This document shows positions 18,651 to 27,485 of a DNA stretch of 64,000 nt, in pieces. Under the pieces are notes generated by a model. The model saw nothing but the letters and a program-made list of their open reading frames with translations, made no database searches and had not been told where the DNA came from. The position numbers and the translations under genes were made by a program. Every line of letters starts with the position of its first letter. The stretch's first letter is position 1. This stretch comes from JACKAQ01 sp965227145. GTDB taxonomy: Bacteria > Calditrichota > Calditrichia > RBG-13-44-9 > J075. The DNA is taken from positions 124,001 to 188,000 of the forward strand of contig OZ245730.1 in NCBI GenBank assembly GCA_965227145.1, read 5' to 3'.

Positions 18651-19000
18651 GTCTCTGTCTCCTCTTTGTGATCGAAAAATATACGACAAATCGATTTCGA
18701 ATGAAATAGCGTGAGTGGTTTCTGTCGCGAAAAAAATCACTTTCCGGAATGTGAGATGTGTTGCCACGTTCCGGCGTTTCATTCGTTGATTTTTGGGATA
18801 GGATTGCGCAAATTATTGACCGATGATACACAATTTCGCCACAGAGAAGCAGAGGAACACGGAGATAAAGATAATCTAAAAACGGTTTGAGAAGAAAAGG
18901 TTACCGTGATATTTCTCTGCGATTCTCCGCGTCTCTGTGGCAAAACAGTTGATGCGTAACATCAGTTATTTATTTCGAAAACAACAAACAGGGTGAAGCT
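18651..19000. other. Intergenic region with dispersed-type inverted repeat
   Basis: This 350-base gap separates two divergent transcripts. It holds the peptidase ribosome-binding site at one end, the CACAGAG inverted repeat in the middle and the TTG start of the regulator at the other. No further gene is seen. Confidence 0.6.
18834..18945. repeat. CACAGAG-type inverted repeat, MITE/REP-like
   Basis: The left arm begins TTCGCCACAGAGA and the right arm ends TCTCTGTGGCAAAA. GCCACAGAGA matches perfectly across the arms, and the next 20 bases (AGCAGAGG..., ...CTCCGC) match imperfectly. The middle is A/G-rich. Sequences of this CCACAGAG style recur in many environmental bacterial genomes, from memory. 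There is no transposase gene. Confidence 0.7.
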
Positions 19001-19675
19001 TTGCGGATTTTAATTGTCGAAGATGACCGGGAAATTGCAGCATTTGTGCAAAAAGTATTGCAGGAAGAATCGCACGCGGTGGATGTGGCGTTCGACGCTC
19101 GAACCGGGGAAGATTTGGCGCATGTAGAGCCGTACGACCTGATTATTCTGGATGTGATGCTGCCCGGAAAAGAGGGTTTCGACATCCTGAAAACGCTGCG
19201 TACAGCCGGAATTGCCACGCCGGTGATGATGCTCACCGCCCGCAGCGAAGTGGCGGATCGCGTAAAAGGGTTAGATGTCGGTGCGGATGATTATCTCGTT
19301 AAACCCTTTGCAGTAGCGGAGTTACGTGCCCGCGTCCGGGCGTTGCTGCGCCGCCATTCGCCGGAAAAATCGCCGCTGCTCCGGTTCGACAAAATAACGC
19401 TGGACACCGTTGCGCGAGAAGTTACCGTCGCCGGAAATCCGGTGGAAATCACCACCCGGGAATACGCCATTCTCGAATATCTCATCCGCAACAAAAACCG
19501 GCTGATCAGCAAAGGCATGATCGCCGACCACGTATGGGATTACCAGTTCGACAGCGATTACAACCTCATCGAGGTTTACATCCGCCGGCTGCGCCAGAAA
19601 ATCGAGAAACCGCTCGGCAAACAGCTCATCCAGACCGTCCGCAACGGCGGCTACATATTGAAAGACGACCAATGA
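19001..19675 (+). CDS. OmpR/PhoB-family response regulator (second system)
   Basis: 224 residues with receiver domain (acidic pocket E7/D8/D9, phospho-acceptor D51 in ILDVMLPG, Lys in VKPFAV) and a winged-helix DNA-binding domain ending in VRNGGYIL. The start is a TTG at 19001; the family N-terminus (MRILIVEDD) begins exactly there and no ATG fits, while AGGGTGA lies about six bases upstream. Its stop overlaps the kinase ATG (ATGA), so the pair is coupled. It resembles the regulator at 2931 but the target is unknown. Confidence 0.92.
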   Translation: MRILIVEDDREIAAFVQKVLQEESHAVDVAFDARTGEDLAHVEPYDLIILDVMLPGKEGFDILKTLRTAGIATPVMMLTARSEVADRVKGLDVGADDYLVKPFAVAELRARVRALLRRHSPEKSPLLRFDKITLDTVAREVTVAGNPVEITTREYAILEYLIRNKNRLISKGMIADHVWDYQFDSDYNLIEVYIRRLRQKIEKPLGKQLIQTVRNGGYILKDDQ

Positions 19676-21072
19676 TGAAAATGTCCATCCGCGCCCGGAT
19701 TACGCTGCTGATCACCTTCGTGTTTATCAGCGTTTTGGTGTTGCTGCTGTCGTCGGAAATGCTGGCGATTTATCTCGGCATGACCGGCGAGATCGACCGG
19801 GAATTACGGCGGGAGCGCAATTTTGTGCGCGAATTGTTCGAGCGGGAGTTTTCCGGCATCATCGAAGCGGACTCGGCAGAAGCCGCCCAAATCCGGCACG
19901 AACTTGAGGAAGATCTGAACGAAATTATTGGATTCAAAAACCAGTTTGTGCTGCTGAATGTCATCGCGAAAAACGGCAAATCGCACCGGTTTTCGGACTC
20001 CCGTCACGATGCGGAAATTGCCCAAATCCCGGCAGATTTTTTTGGTAAATCAGATGATTTTTTCAATAAAAAACTGAACAACCGGCGCTACCGGATCAAC
20101 ATCAGCCAAAATCCGTGGGGAACGCTGGTGATCGGGCTGGAAAATCGAACGTTTTATGAAATTGCTGGTCATCTCGAAAATACGCTGCTGGTTGGCATTC
20201 CCGTCACGCTGGCGATTGTGCTGCTCGGCAGTTGGTTTTTAGCAAAACTGGTGATGGTGCCGGTGGTGAACGCCGCGAAAACAGCGGAAAATATCACGCT
20301 GTCGAATTTGGAGCAGCGGCTGCCGGATTACGCCGGAAATGACGAATTCGGGATTCTCGTAACCACGCTAAACGGCATGATTGCACGAATTGAGGAGGGC
20401 GTAAACCAGATTCGCCAGTTTACTCAGGATGCCGCGCACGAACTCCGCACACCGTTGACCATCCAGCGCGGCGAGCTGGAATTGCTGTATGAACAAAACA
20501 CGATTTCCGATGACAATCGCGTTGCCATCCAGCGAACGCTGGAGCGGGCGATTTCGATGAGCAAAATTGTCGAAAACCTGATGCTGCTCGCGCAATCCGA
20601 TTCCAATGCTTATCCGATGAAAAAACAAAAATTTAGGCTCGATGAAGTGATGCGGGAAATCGCCGAAGATTGCCAGATTCTCGCGGATGATCGCCCCATC
20701 GGCGTGCAACTCGATCGCTGCGACACAACAGAATTTTCCGGTGACGAACAGCTCATTCGCCGGTTGCTGCTCAATCTCGCGGATAACGCGCTGAAAAACA
20801 CCGAACGCGGCGCAATTACGCTCAGCCTCATTCGCAATTCCGGAAGTATCCAAATTCGCATCAGCGATACCGGCAGCGGTATTCCGCCGGAAAAATTGCC
20901 GCATATTTTTGACCGCTTTTTCCGGGTCGATAACGCCCGCAGCGGTTCTTCCGGCAGCGGTTTGGGGCTGTCGATTTGCCGCTGGATTGCCGCTGCGCAC
21001 GGCGGCAGCATTTCTGCGGAAAGCAAATTGGGCGTTGGCAGCACGTTTACGGTGGTATTTCCGGTGAAGTGA
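19672..21072 (+). CDS. Membrane sensor histidine kinase (second system)
   Basis: 466 residues from the ATG that overlaps the regulator stop (ATGs at 19675 and 19681 are also possible). TM1 about 11-30, extracytoplasmic loop about 38-168, TM2 about 172-192, HAMP, HisKA with H256 (DAAHELRTP), HATPase_c with LLNLADNALKN and SGSGLGLSI. The sensor loop is acidic and Arg-rich without an obvious metal cluster, unlike the kinase at 3595. The signal is unknown. The downstream sulfotransferase is separated by about 300 bases and is probably not in the operon. Confidence 0.92.
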   Translation: MMKMSIRARITLLITFVFISVLVLLLSSEMLAIYLGMTGEIDRELRRERNFVRELFEREFSGIIEADSAEAAQIRHELEEDLNEIIGFKNQFVLLNVIAKNGKSHRFSDSRHDAEIAQIPADFFGKSDDFFNKKLNNRRYRINISQNPWGTLVIGLENRTFYEIAGHLENTLLVGIPVTLAIVLLGSWFLAKLVMVPVVNAAKTAENITLSNLEQRLPDYAGNDEFGILVTTLNGMIARIEEGVNQIRQFTQDAAHELRTPLTIQRGELELLYEQNTISDDNRVAIQRTLERAISMSKIVENLMLLAQSDSNAYPMKKQKFRLDEVMREIAEDCQILADDRPIGVQLDRCDTTEFSGDEQLIRRLLLNLADNALKNTERGAITLSLIRNSGSIQIRISDTGSGIPPEKLPHIFDRFFRVDNARSGSSGSGLGLSICRWIAAAHGGSISAESKLGVGSTFTVVFPVK

Positions 21073-21371
21073 GTTCTGATAAATAATCAGGGATAAAGGA
21101 TAAATTAAAGTCAATTTTTGCTGCCAAAATTGATTTGGTAATTCTGCTATTTTTCCGCCCAAATTCAGATTCCGGTTGGTTGTTTTTTGTGAAAGGTTTT
21201 CTGTTCAACTCCGTTCGAAATTGTAAAATCGGATTGCCCCTGCCGTTTTGTTGTTAAAAAATCCATAAAAAATGTGAATCGCCCGCCTCAAATTCAGTTT
21301 CAGTTCAGTTTCATTCATTATTATGCCATCGCAGTTTGAAATGGAAATAAATGAATGACAGGAGATTGTCG
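21073..21371. other. AT-rich intergenic region before sulfotransferase
   Basis: About 300 bases with no credible gene, terminator hairpin or RNA. The only clear element is the AGGAGA ribosome-binding site just before 21372. A promoter is expected here but I cannot place it. Confidence 0.4.
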
Positions 21372-22424
21372 ATGGAAATGATTCTGAATCTGGAACGTGT
21401 AATCAAAGCGGAAAAAATCCGCGAAATCAAAGATTCCGCACCGGTTTTTGTGATCGGTTCGCAACGGTCGGGCACGTCATTTTTGTATCGCTTGATCCAG
21501 AAATATCTGAAAATCGGATTCGGGCGCGACAACGGGCTGTTCGTCCGCAAAATGAAAATGCTCGATTATTACGGCGACCTGAAAAACGATGCCAATCTTC
21601 GCCGGTTGCTCACCGACATTCTCAACGAACCGGATGTGAAGCGCCGCTTTCCGGAGCTGGAGATTGATGTGGATGCGTTCATCAGCCAGATGGACGAGCG
21701 AACCTATCCCGAGTTGGTGCGCCGGTTTTACGCCGAATGGGCGTATCTGAAAGGTGCCAATCGCTGGGGCGGCAAAACACCGGATTACTCGATTTACACA
21801 GCGGAGCTGCTCGAGCTTTTCCCGGATGCCAAATTTGTGCACATCATTCGCGACGGGCGCGATGTGGCGCTGTCGCTGTTCCGGTTGGATTGGGGCGCAA
21901 AATCGCCGATTGTGGCTGCCAAACATTGGAAAGAACGTGTCGAAGCGGCGTGCAATTTTGGGCGAACGCTGGATGACAGCCAATATCTGGAAATTCGGTA
22001 CGAACATCTGGTGCAATTTCCCGAAGAAATTTTCGAAAACCTGATCCATTTTCTCGATTGGGAAGATGATCGCTACAAAATTATCGATCAATTCAATCGC
22101 GGGATTGTCGGAAAGGTTCGCCGCGATAATTTCAACAAATGGAAAACGCAGATGTCCCGGCGGCATATCCGCGCCTTCGAGCAGGTTGCCGGCGATTTGC
22201 TGAAGCGACTCGGTTACAATACCACGCTGCCCGCAGATGCGATCGGCAAGCCGGTCAGCAACGCGCAACTGGCACTGGATTATGCAGAAAATATTTTCCG
22301 CAAGTTGCTGATGGGGCAGGGCGTTAAAGGCGCTGTTGTTCGTGCAGATAAATGGCTGCGACAGTCGTTTGTCAAGCTGCGTTTTTTGCTGAATTCAACG
22401 GCAAAGTCGCCGCGATTCGAATAA
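21372..22424 (+). CDS. Sulfotransferase
   Basis: PAPS-dependent sulfotransferase of 350 residues, cytoplasmic or Golgi-type fold. The 5'-phosphosulfate loop is IGSQRSGTSFLYRLI (about residues 25-39) and the 3'-phosphate motif is HIIRDGRDVALSLFRL. The acceptor (glycan, lipid or small molecule) is unknown. The ATG at 21372 has AGGAGA six bases before it, in preference to an in-frame ATG at 21351. No PAPS-making genes (cysD, cysN, cysC) or glycosyltransferases are nearby, so it stands alone. Confidence 0.88.
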   Translation: MEMILNLERVIKAEKIREIKDSAPVFVIGSQRSGTSFLYRLIQKYLKIGFGRDNGLFVRKMKMLDYYGDLKNDANLRRLLTDILNEPDVKRRFPELEIDVDAFISQMDERTYPELVRRFYAEWAYLKGANRWGGKTPDYSIYTAELLELFPDAKFVHIIRDGRDVALSLFRLDWGAKSPIVAAKHWKERVEAACNFGRTLDDSQYLEIRYEHLVQFPEEIFENLIHFLDWEDDRYKIIDQFNRGIVGKVRRDNFNKWKTQMSRRHIRAFEQVAGDLLKRLGYNTTLPADAIGKPVSNAQLALDYAENIFRKLLMGQGVKGAVVRADKWLRQSFVKLRFLLNSTAKSPRFE

Positions 22425-22441
22425 TTATTCGCGACGATAAT

Positions 22442-22487
22442 GTTGCTTCGCGAAGCGGTAGCTTCCCCCAGAGCACCGCTTCGCAAC
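22442..22487 (+). terminator. Hairpin between sulfotransferase and pabBC
   Basis: CGAAGCGGT-a-GCT (22451-22463) pairs with AGCACCGCTTCG (22472-22483), 12 bp with one bulged A. The left flank also contains the palindrome GCTTCGCGAAGC, allowing an alternative fold. No strong T-run follows, so termination is uncertain. Confidence 0.5.
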
Positions 22488-22598
22488 GATTTTGACACCC
22501 CGGATTTTCAACATTTCATTCCCGCAGAAAAAAAATACTGTTGCCGTTTATCCAAAATTTTCGCTTTCTTTTGCCGTGAATGCGTAAATTTGGGTGAA

Positions 22599-24338
22599 AT
22601 GAAGGCAAAACAATCCGCACAAATATTGCTCCGCGATGCCCGCAACGGGCGATGGCTGGCGTTCCGCGAGCCGCTGGAAATTGTGGTTGCGAACAACATT
22701 GCCGACGTGCTGCCCGCGTTGGAAAAGGTGCAGACCGCCACAGCATCCGGCAAATTTGCGGCAGGATTTATCAGTTACGAAGCGGCACCGGCGTTCGATC
22801 CGGCGTTCCGCACACATTCTGACACCAATTTTCCGTTGCTCTTTTTCGGTATTTTTTCGCAGCCGGAAGTGGTTGATTTACCGGAAATTAACGCAGATTT
22901 TTCTCTCAACTGGCAAGTCACAACAGCGTTCGAAAAATACCAATCTGCGATCGCGCACATCAAATCCGCCATTGCCCGTGGCGATACCTATCAGGTAAAC
23001 TACACTATCCGCCAAACTGCCGGATTTTCCGGCGACCCGTCGGCGCTCTTCAGCGCAATTGCCGCAGATGCGCCGTTTGCTGCTTTTGTCGATTTGCCGG
23101 ATTTCGCGATTTGCTCCGCATCGCCGGAGCTGTTTTTTGAGAAACGCGGCACAGAAATCATCTCCCGCCCGATGAAAGGCACCGCCGCCCGCGGACGCAC
23201 GTTTGCCGAAGATTTGCAACTGCGCGATTTTTTGGCGGCATCCGAAAAAGATCGCGCGGAAAACGCGATGATAGTGGATATGATTCGCAACGACATCGGG
23301 CGAATTGCCGCAACCGGCAGCGTTGCCGTTCGCGATGCGTTCCGCATCGAAAAATATCCCACGGTTTGGCAAATGACCACCACCGTTTCCGGACAAACGG
23401 GCGCATCGATTTCCGAAATTTTCCGTGCGATGTTTCCGTGTGCATCCATCACCGGCGCACCCAAAATTCGCACGATGCAAATTGTTGCAGATATTGAAGA
23501 TACGCCGCGAAAAATTTACACCGGAACCATCGGTTTTATCTCGCCGGACGGCGATGCGCAGTTTAACGTTGCCATCCGCACGGCGCTGATTGACAAACGA
23601 AATCAGCGCATCGAATACGGCATTGGCAGCGGTGTGGTGTGGGATTCGGATGCGGTGCAGGAATATCAGGAATGTCGTGTGAAGGCGCGAGTGATTGCCA
23701 AACCGCAGCAAAAACCGGATGTCGCGTTACTGGAAAGCCTGCGTTGGGCACCGGATTCCGGCTATTTTTTGTGCGATGCACATATCCGGCGCATGCAGGA
23801 CAGCGCAGCATATTTTGATTTCCCGTTTGATGAAACCGCGATTCGGCGAAGTTTGGCGAATGTTGCCACTTCGCTGCCGGAGGCGCTGCACAAAGTCCGG
23901 CTGCTGCTGTTTCGCAACGGCGGCATTCTCTGCAAAGCCGCAACAATCCACGACAGCGATCCGCAATTGCCACTGAAAATCGCGTTGGCAGCAGCGCCGG
24001 TGGATTCATCTGATCCGTTTTTATTTCACAAAACGACCCATCGCACGGTTTATACGAATGCCAAAACTTCCGCACCGCATGCAGATGACGTGCTCCTCTG
24101 GAATGAACGCGGCGAAATTACCGAGGGCTGTATTTACAATATTTTGGTGAAAGTCGATGGTGAATGGTTTACGCCGCCGGTAGATTGCGGATTGCTCAAC
24201 GGCACGTATCGCCAATATTTGCTCTATGGCGGCAACATTCGCGAACGCATTATTTTGAAAGATGAGCTGGCAAATGCGGAAGAAATTGTGCTGATCAATT
24301 CGGTGCGCAAATGGCGGAATGCGGTGTTGGTTGGGTGA
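22599..24338 (+). CDS. Aminodeoxychorismate synthase I / aminodeoxychorismate lyase fusion (PabB-PabC)
   Basis: Bifunctional protein of 579 residues for p-aminobenzoate, the folate precursor. The N-terminal two thirds is a chorismate-binding domain (AIARGDTYQVNYTIR, EKDRAENAMIVDMIRND, SITGAPKIRTMQI). The C-terminal third is a class IV aminotransferase fold resembling PabC (ERGEITEGCIYNILV, LLNGTYRQYLL). ATG at 22599; the frame is open upstream to 22440, but that stretch covers the hairpin and lacks homology. The fused arrangement is known in several phyla. folB and folK lie 2.3-3 kb downstream, while the glutaminase partner PabA is not in the window. Confidence 0.92.
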   Translation: MKAKQSAQILLRDARNGRWLAFREPLEIVVANNIADVLPALEKVQTATASGKFAAGFISYEAAPAFDPAFRTHSDTNFPLLFFGIFSQPEVVDLPEINADFSLNWQVTTAFEKYQSAIAHIKSAIARGDTYQVNYTIRQTAGFSGDPSALFSAIAADAPFAAFVDLPDFAICSASPELFFEKRGTEIISRPMKGTAARGRTFAEDLQLRDFLAASEKDRAENAMIVDMIRNDIGRIAATGSVAVRDAFRIEKYPTVWQMTTTVSGQTGASISEIFRAMFPCASITGAPKIRTMQIVADIEDTPRKIYTGTIGFISPDGDAQFNVAIRTALIDKRNQRIEYGIGSGVVWDSDAVQEYQECRVKARVIAKPQQKPDVALLESLRWAPDSGYFLCDAHIRRMQDSAAYFDFPFDETAIRRSLANVATSLPEALHKVRLLLFRNGGILCKAATIHDSDPQLPLKIALAAAPVDSSDPFLFHKTTHRTVYTNAKTSAPHADDVLLWNERGEITEGCIYNILVKVDGEWFTPPVDCGLLNGTYRQYLLYGGNIRERIILKDELANAEEIVLINSVRKWRNAVLVG

Positions 24339-24374
24339 TGGGGGAAGGGTAAAGAATAAATGATGATTGATAAA

Positions 24375-24800
24375 TCAGAGAAATGGGTTGAGAATAGTGG
24401 TTTCGTGTATTTTTTGTCCGTGCTGTAAGTCTTCTGAAAACAAGACTTTGCAGGTTGAGCTGTGGGCGGCTGCGATGATCAGTGAATCGTAAAAACTATA
24501 TTGCCAGCGATTGACAATTTCCAACGCCTGATGATACATTGCGGGACTCGAATGGATTTCGCAAAGCGGTTCGAGCACTGCGCTCAGATAAATTTGTGCA
24601 TCGGCAATGGTTAACGGTACTGCAAACTTACGGGTCGCTACGTTCAAAAATTCCTGAACCACCTGATAACTGACTATCCCTTTTTGCGAGGTCAGGGCGT
24701 TGTTGATAATCGCGTTGGCTTTTTTCTGTTTTGCCGGATTTCGGGAATCAAATGCGTACACGAAGATATTGGTATCGATAAAATATTTTTCACCGTTCAT
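24375..24800 (-). CDS. PIN-domain toxin, VapC-like
   Basis: Probable RNase toxin of 141 residues. The PIN-domain acidic residues are visible: D9 in FIDTNIFVYAFD, Glu in QEFLNVA, Asp in YDSLIIAAA and a late Asp in FSEDLQHG. The gene overlaps the end of the upstream antitoxin gene by 11 bases, the usual type II toxin-antitoxin order. It is convergent with pabBC. The RNA target is not known. Confidence 0.88.
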   Translation of the reverse strand: MNGEKYFIDTNIFVYAFDSRNPAKQKKANAIINNALTSQKGIVSYQVVQEFLNVATRKFAVPLTIADAQIYLSAVLEPLCEIHSSPAMYHQALEIVNRWQYSFYDSLIIAAAHSSTCKVLFSEDLQHGQKIHETTILNPFL

Positions 24801-25008
24801 TCAAATCTTCCCGCGAAAATGTTTTGCCGGGGTGCGCATAGCTCAGTGAAGCCATTAAGCCATCGTAATCCGTAAACTTTTGATTTTGCTGAACATATCT
24901 TGCCAACCATTTCCTGAATTCCGCATTTAGCGTGGAGCTTTCAGCTTTCGCTCGCTGGCGTGCTTTTTCGATGTGCTTTTCATCTGCGCTAAGCGTGATG
25001 TTTTTCAT
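24790..25008 (-). CDS. VapB-like antitoxin
   Basis: 72 residues. The N-terminus (MKNITLSADEKHIEKARQRA) has the beta-strand plus helix pattern of ribbon-helix-helix DNA-binding proteins, and the C-terminus (SYAHPGKTFSREDLNER) is polar and likely wraps the toxin. ATG at 25008 with AAGGGG about eight bases upstream; an ATG at 25032 without a site would add eight residues. It precedes and overlaps vapC, so it should neutralise it and autoregulate the pair. Confidence 0.8.
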   Translation of the reverse strand: MKNITLSADEKHIEKARQRAKAESSTLNAEFRKWLARYVQQNQKFTDYDGLMASLSYAHPGKTFSREDLNER

Positions 25009-25021
25009 TGTAAACCCCTTT

Positions 25022-25044
25022 TTTTCGTGCACACTGTTTTCGTG
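25022..25044. promoter_or_regulatory. Candidate operator of the toxin-antitoxin pair
   Basis: Two direct copies of TTTTCGTG are spaced 15 bases apart (25022-25029 and 25037-25044), about 14 bases upstream of the antitoxin start. A GTGCAC palindrome lies between them at 25027-25032. Paired short sites beside the start are usual for RHH antitoxin autoregulation; binding is inference. Confidence 0.4.
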
Positions 25045-25119
25045 TAATTTATTGCCGCTTTGGTTTCAAATCAAGAAATCTTTATCCGTTTTGCACCAAA
25101 AAACGGATTCCCAAAACAT

Positions 25120-25148
25120 TTGGAAATTGTTATGCGGAATGTTAATTT
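25120..25148 (+). promoter_or_regulatory. Possible sigma-70-like promoter of purF operon
   Basis: TTGGAA and TAATTT are separated by 17 bases, about 83 bases before the purF ATG. The match is partial and the promoter consensus of this lineage is not known to me. Confidence 0.25.
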
Positions 25149-25230
25149 TTTGGCTGTCAGTGGAAAAAGGTTAAATTATGTTTCTGTTCCTTTTTTCATT
25201 CCGAAGTATCAGCAATGAAAGGAAAACGGC

Positions 25231-26613
25231 ATGTGCGGTATTGCCGGATATTATAGCAGAAATACAGACGGAGCAGCCAATCAGGTGATGCTGGCGTTGT
25301 ATGCCCAGCAACATCGCGGACAGGAAAGTTGCGGAATGGCGGTCAGTACGGGCACCAACCTGCGCAGCCACCGGGCGATGGGTTATGTTAAAGAAGCCTT
25401 CAACGAGAAAGTGCTGAACAAGTTGGCCAGCAACATTGCTATCGGGCACGCACGGTATCCCACCCGTGGCAGCTCGGTGATCGGCAATACGCAACCGTAT
25501 ATTATTGAAACACTTAGCGGTCCGATTTATGCCATCGCGAGCAATGGCGATATCGTGAATTACGATGAAGTTGCCAACGATTTGCGCACCAAAGGCGTGT
25601 ATTTTTCATCGAAAAATGATGGCGAGTTGCTCGGCAGGTTTATCGTGTATTATCACGAACGTCAAAATATGGAAATTGTCGATGCCATTAAATTGTTGAT
25701 GAAACGCGTAAAAGGGGCGTATTCTGCGGTGTTTCTCACCCGCGACCGGCTGTATGCGTTTCGCGATGTTTACGGTTTTCGCCCGATGTGGACCGGAAAA
25801 GTGGATGGCGATGTTGCCATTGCCTCCGAATCCTGTGCGATGGATATTTTGCGCGCCACCGATACCCGGGAAATCGCGCCCGGCGAGATTATGATTATCA
25901 CCCAAACTAACGAATATTTAACACATACGAACATATTGCCATTGCTGGATGACGGCAAACGGCAAACCCACCACTGTGTTTTTGAACTGATTTATTTTGC
26001 GCGTCCGGACAGCGCCGAGTTCGGCGAATATGTGTACAACGTTCGCCAGAAAATCGGGGCGAAGCTGGCAGAATACGATGTCGATCAGCCAGCCGATGTG
26101 GTGTTGCCCGTGCCGGATTCCGCTAATTTTATCGCGATGGGTTACGCCAACGCCCGAAATTTGCCCTTCAACATGGGGTTGATCCGCAATCACTACGTCG
26201 GGCGCACTTTTATTCGCCCCGATCAATATGCGCGGGACGAATCGGTTCGCCAGAAATTCAATCCGCTGAAAGATTTTTTTGAAAATAAACGAGTGGTTTT
26301 GGTGGACGATTCCATCGTTCGCGGCACAACCATTCGCAAACTGGTGCGGATGATCAAAGGCGCCGGCGCATCGGAAGTGCATTTGCGAATCGGATCGCCG
26401 CCGGTGGCGCATTCCTGCTATTACGGCATCGATACGCCCAATCGCGAAGAGCTGATTGCCAACAGAATGAGCATCGATGAAATCCGCGATTACATCTGCG
26501 CAGATTCAGTTAAGTATTTGAAAAAAGAAGACTTGGAGAAATGCGTTAAACGTCCCGAAGGCTTCTGCTACGCCTGTTTCGACGGCAATTATCCCATTCC
26601 CAAAAAAGGTTGA
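25231..26613 (+). CDS. purF: Amidophosphoribosyltransferase
   Basis: First committed step of purine synthesis: PRPP plus glutamine to phosphoribosylamine. 460 residues. The N-terminal glutaminase nucleophile is Cys2 (MCGIAGYYS), so only Met removal is needed and there is no propeptide. The PRPP-binding motif is VVLVDDSIVRGTT. Four Cys in the positions of the B. subtilis-type [4Fe-4S] ligands are visible (HHCVFELIYFARPDS, VAHSCYYGIDTP, and both in GFCYACFDGNYP), so an oxygen-sensitive cluster is likely. AAAGGAAAA precedes the ATG. folB follows three bases after the stop. Confidence 0.97.
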   Translation: MCGIAGYYSRNTDGAANQVMLALYAQQHRGQESCGMAVSTGTNLRSHRAMGYVKEAFNEKVLNKLASNIAIGHARYPTRGSSVIGNTQPYIIETLSGPIYAIASNGDIVNYDEVANDLRTKGVYFSSKNDGELLGRFIVYYHERQNMEIVDAIKLLMKRVKGAYSAVFLTRDRLYAFRDVYGFRPMWTGKVDGDVAIASESCAMDILRATDTREIAPGEIMIITQTNEYLTHTNILPLLDDGKRQTHHCVFELIYFARPDSAEFGEYVYNVRQKIGAKLAEYDVDQPADVVLPVPDSANFIAMGYANARNLPFNMGLIRNHYVGRTFIRPDQYARDESVRQKFNPLKDFFENKRVVLVDDSIVRGTTIRKLVRMIKGAGASEVHLRIGSPPVAHSCYYGIDTPNREELIANRMSIDEIRDYICADSVKYLKKEDLEKCVKRPEGFCYACFDGNYPIPKKG

Positions 26614-26616
26614 TCG

Positions 26617-26979
26617 ATGGATATCATTCGGCTCAATAACATGATTTTTTACGCCCACCACGGCTATTATCGCGCGGAGCAGGAACTCGGGCAAAAATTT
26701 GAACTGGATATTGAGATGGAATGCGATTTCAGTCGCGCGGTAACCAGCGACAATCTGGACGATGCGGTGAATTACCGCCGGGTGTACGAACGCGTTTCCG
26801 AGCTGTTCAACAGCGAAAAATTTACCTTGCTGGAAACGCTCGCCGAGACCATCGCCCGGGAAATTCTCACCCATTTTGCGATCAGCGCCATTCGCATTCG
26901 GGTGCGCAAACCGCAAGTCGCAATGAACGGATTTTTGGACAACGTGGAAGTGGAAATTTACCGTCGGCAGCAAAAATGA
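26617..26979 (+). CDS. folB: Dihydroneopterin aldolase
   Basis: Converts dihydroneopterin to 6-hydroxymethyl-dihydropterin in folate synthesis. 120 residues, normal length. The sequence pattern (MDIIRLNNMIFYAHHGYY, NYRRVYERV, FTLLETLAETIA, IRVRKPQV) is characteristic, with Glu and Tyr residues of the octameric tunnel fold. It starts three bases after purF and its stop overlaps the folK ATG (ATGA). Confidence 0.95.
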   Translation: MDIIRLNNMIFYAHHGYYRAEQELGQKFELDIEMECDFSRAVTSDNLDDAVNYRRVYERVSELFNSEKFTLLETLAETIAREILTHFAISAIRIRVRKPQVAMNGFLDNVEVEIYRRQQK

Positions 26980-27485
26980 GCCGCGCGTTTCTGGCATTAG
27001 GCAGCAACGTGCCACCGCGATTGACTTTTTTGCGGCAAGCGATTGCGGAAATCCGGGAAATTGGCGAGATTCAACACATCGCACCGCTATATGAAAGCGA
27101 GCCGTTTGGCGTTCGGCAGCAGCCGGGATTTCTGAATTCTGCCATCGAAATCGAGACGCAATTATCGCCGGAAGATTTGCTGAAAGCGGTAAAATTCATC
27201 GAGCAAAAAACCGGACGAAAACAGCGCTTTCGCTGGGGACCGCGGGAAATCGACATCGACATTATATTTTATGGGCAGCAACTGGTGAATCTGCCGGATT
27301 TGCAAATTCCGCATCCCGGATATCGCCAACGGCGATTTGTGCTGCAGCCGCTGTGCGATATCGCCGCAGATGTTGTGGCGCCGGATGCCCGGCAAACACT
27401 GCATCAATTATTGGAAAATTGCCCGGATACGGCACTTCTCCGGCACCTGCAAACCAACTGGATGACCAATGGAACTGAACTTTGA
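26976..27485 (+). CDS. folK: 6-hydroxymethyl-7,8-dihydropterin pyrophosphokinase
   Basis: Transfers pyrophosphate from ATP to hydroxymethyl-dihydropterin, the step after FolB. 169 residues. FLALGSNVPPR at the N-terminus, LYESEPFG, and the ATP/Mg signature RWGPREIDIDIIFYG with the two catalytic Asp are present. Start overlaps the folB stop (ATGA). The 3' end overlaps the deoxynucleoside kinase gene by 17 bases, a tight coupling. Confidence 0.95.
   Translation: MSRAFLALGSNVPPRLTFLRQAIAEIREIGEIQHIAPLYESEPFGVRQQPGFLNSAIEIETQLSPEDLLKAVKFIEQKTGRKQRFRWGPREIDIDIIFYGQQLVNLPDLQIPHPGYRQRRFVLQPLCDIAADVVAPDARQTLHQLLENCPDTALLRHLQTNWMTNGTEL

Noticed and set aside
18651..18782. 44-residue N-terminal extension of the DPP IV gene
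   Set aside because: It would place a hydrophilic and mixed segment before a perfectly good signal peptide, and the ATG at 18650 has an AGAGGAG site.
25178..25288. Short open frame (about 36 codons) starting upstream of purF as a leader peptide
   Set aside because: No ribosome-binding site of note, no run of regulatory codons and it overlaps purF in another frame; likely chance.
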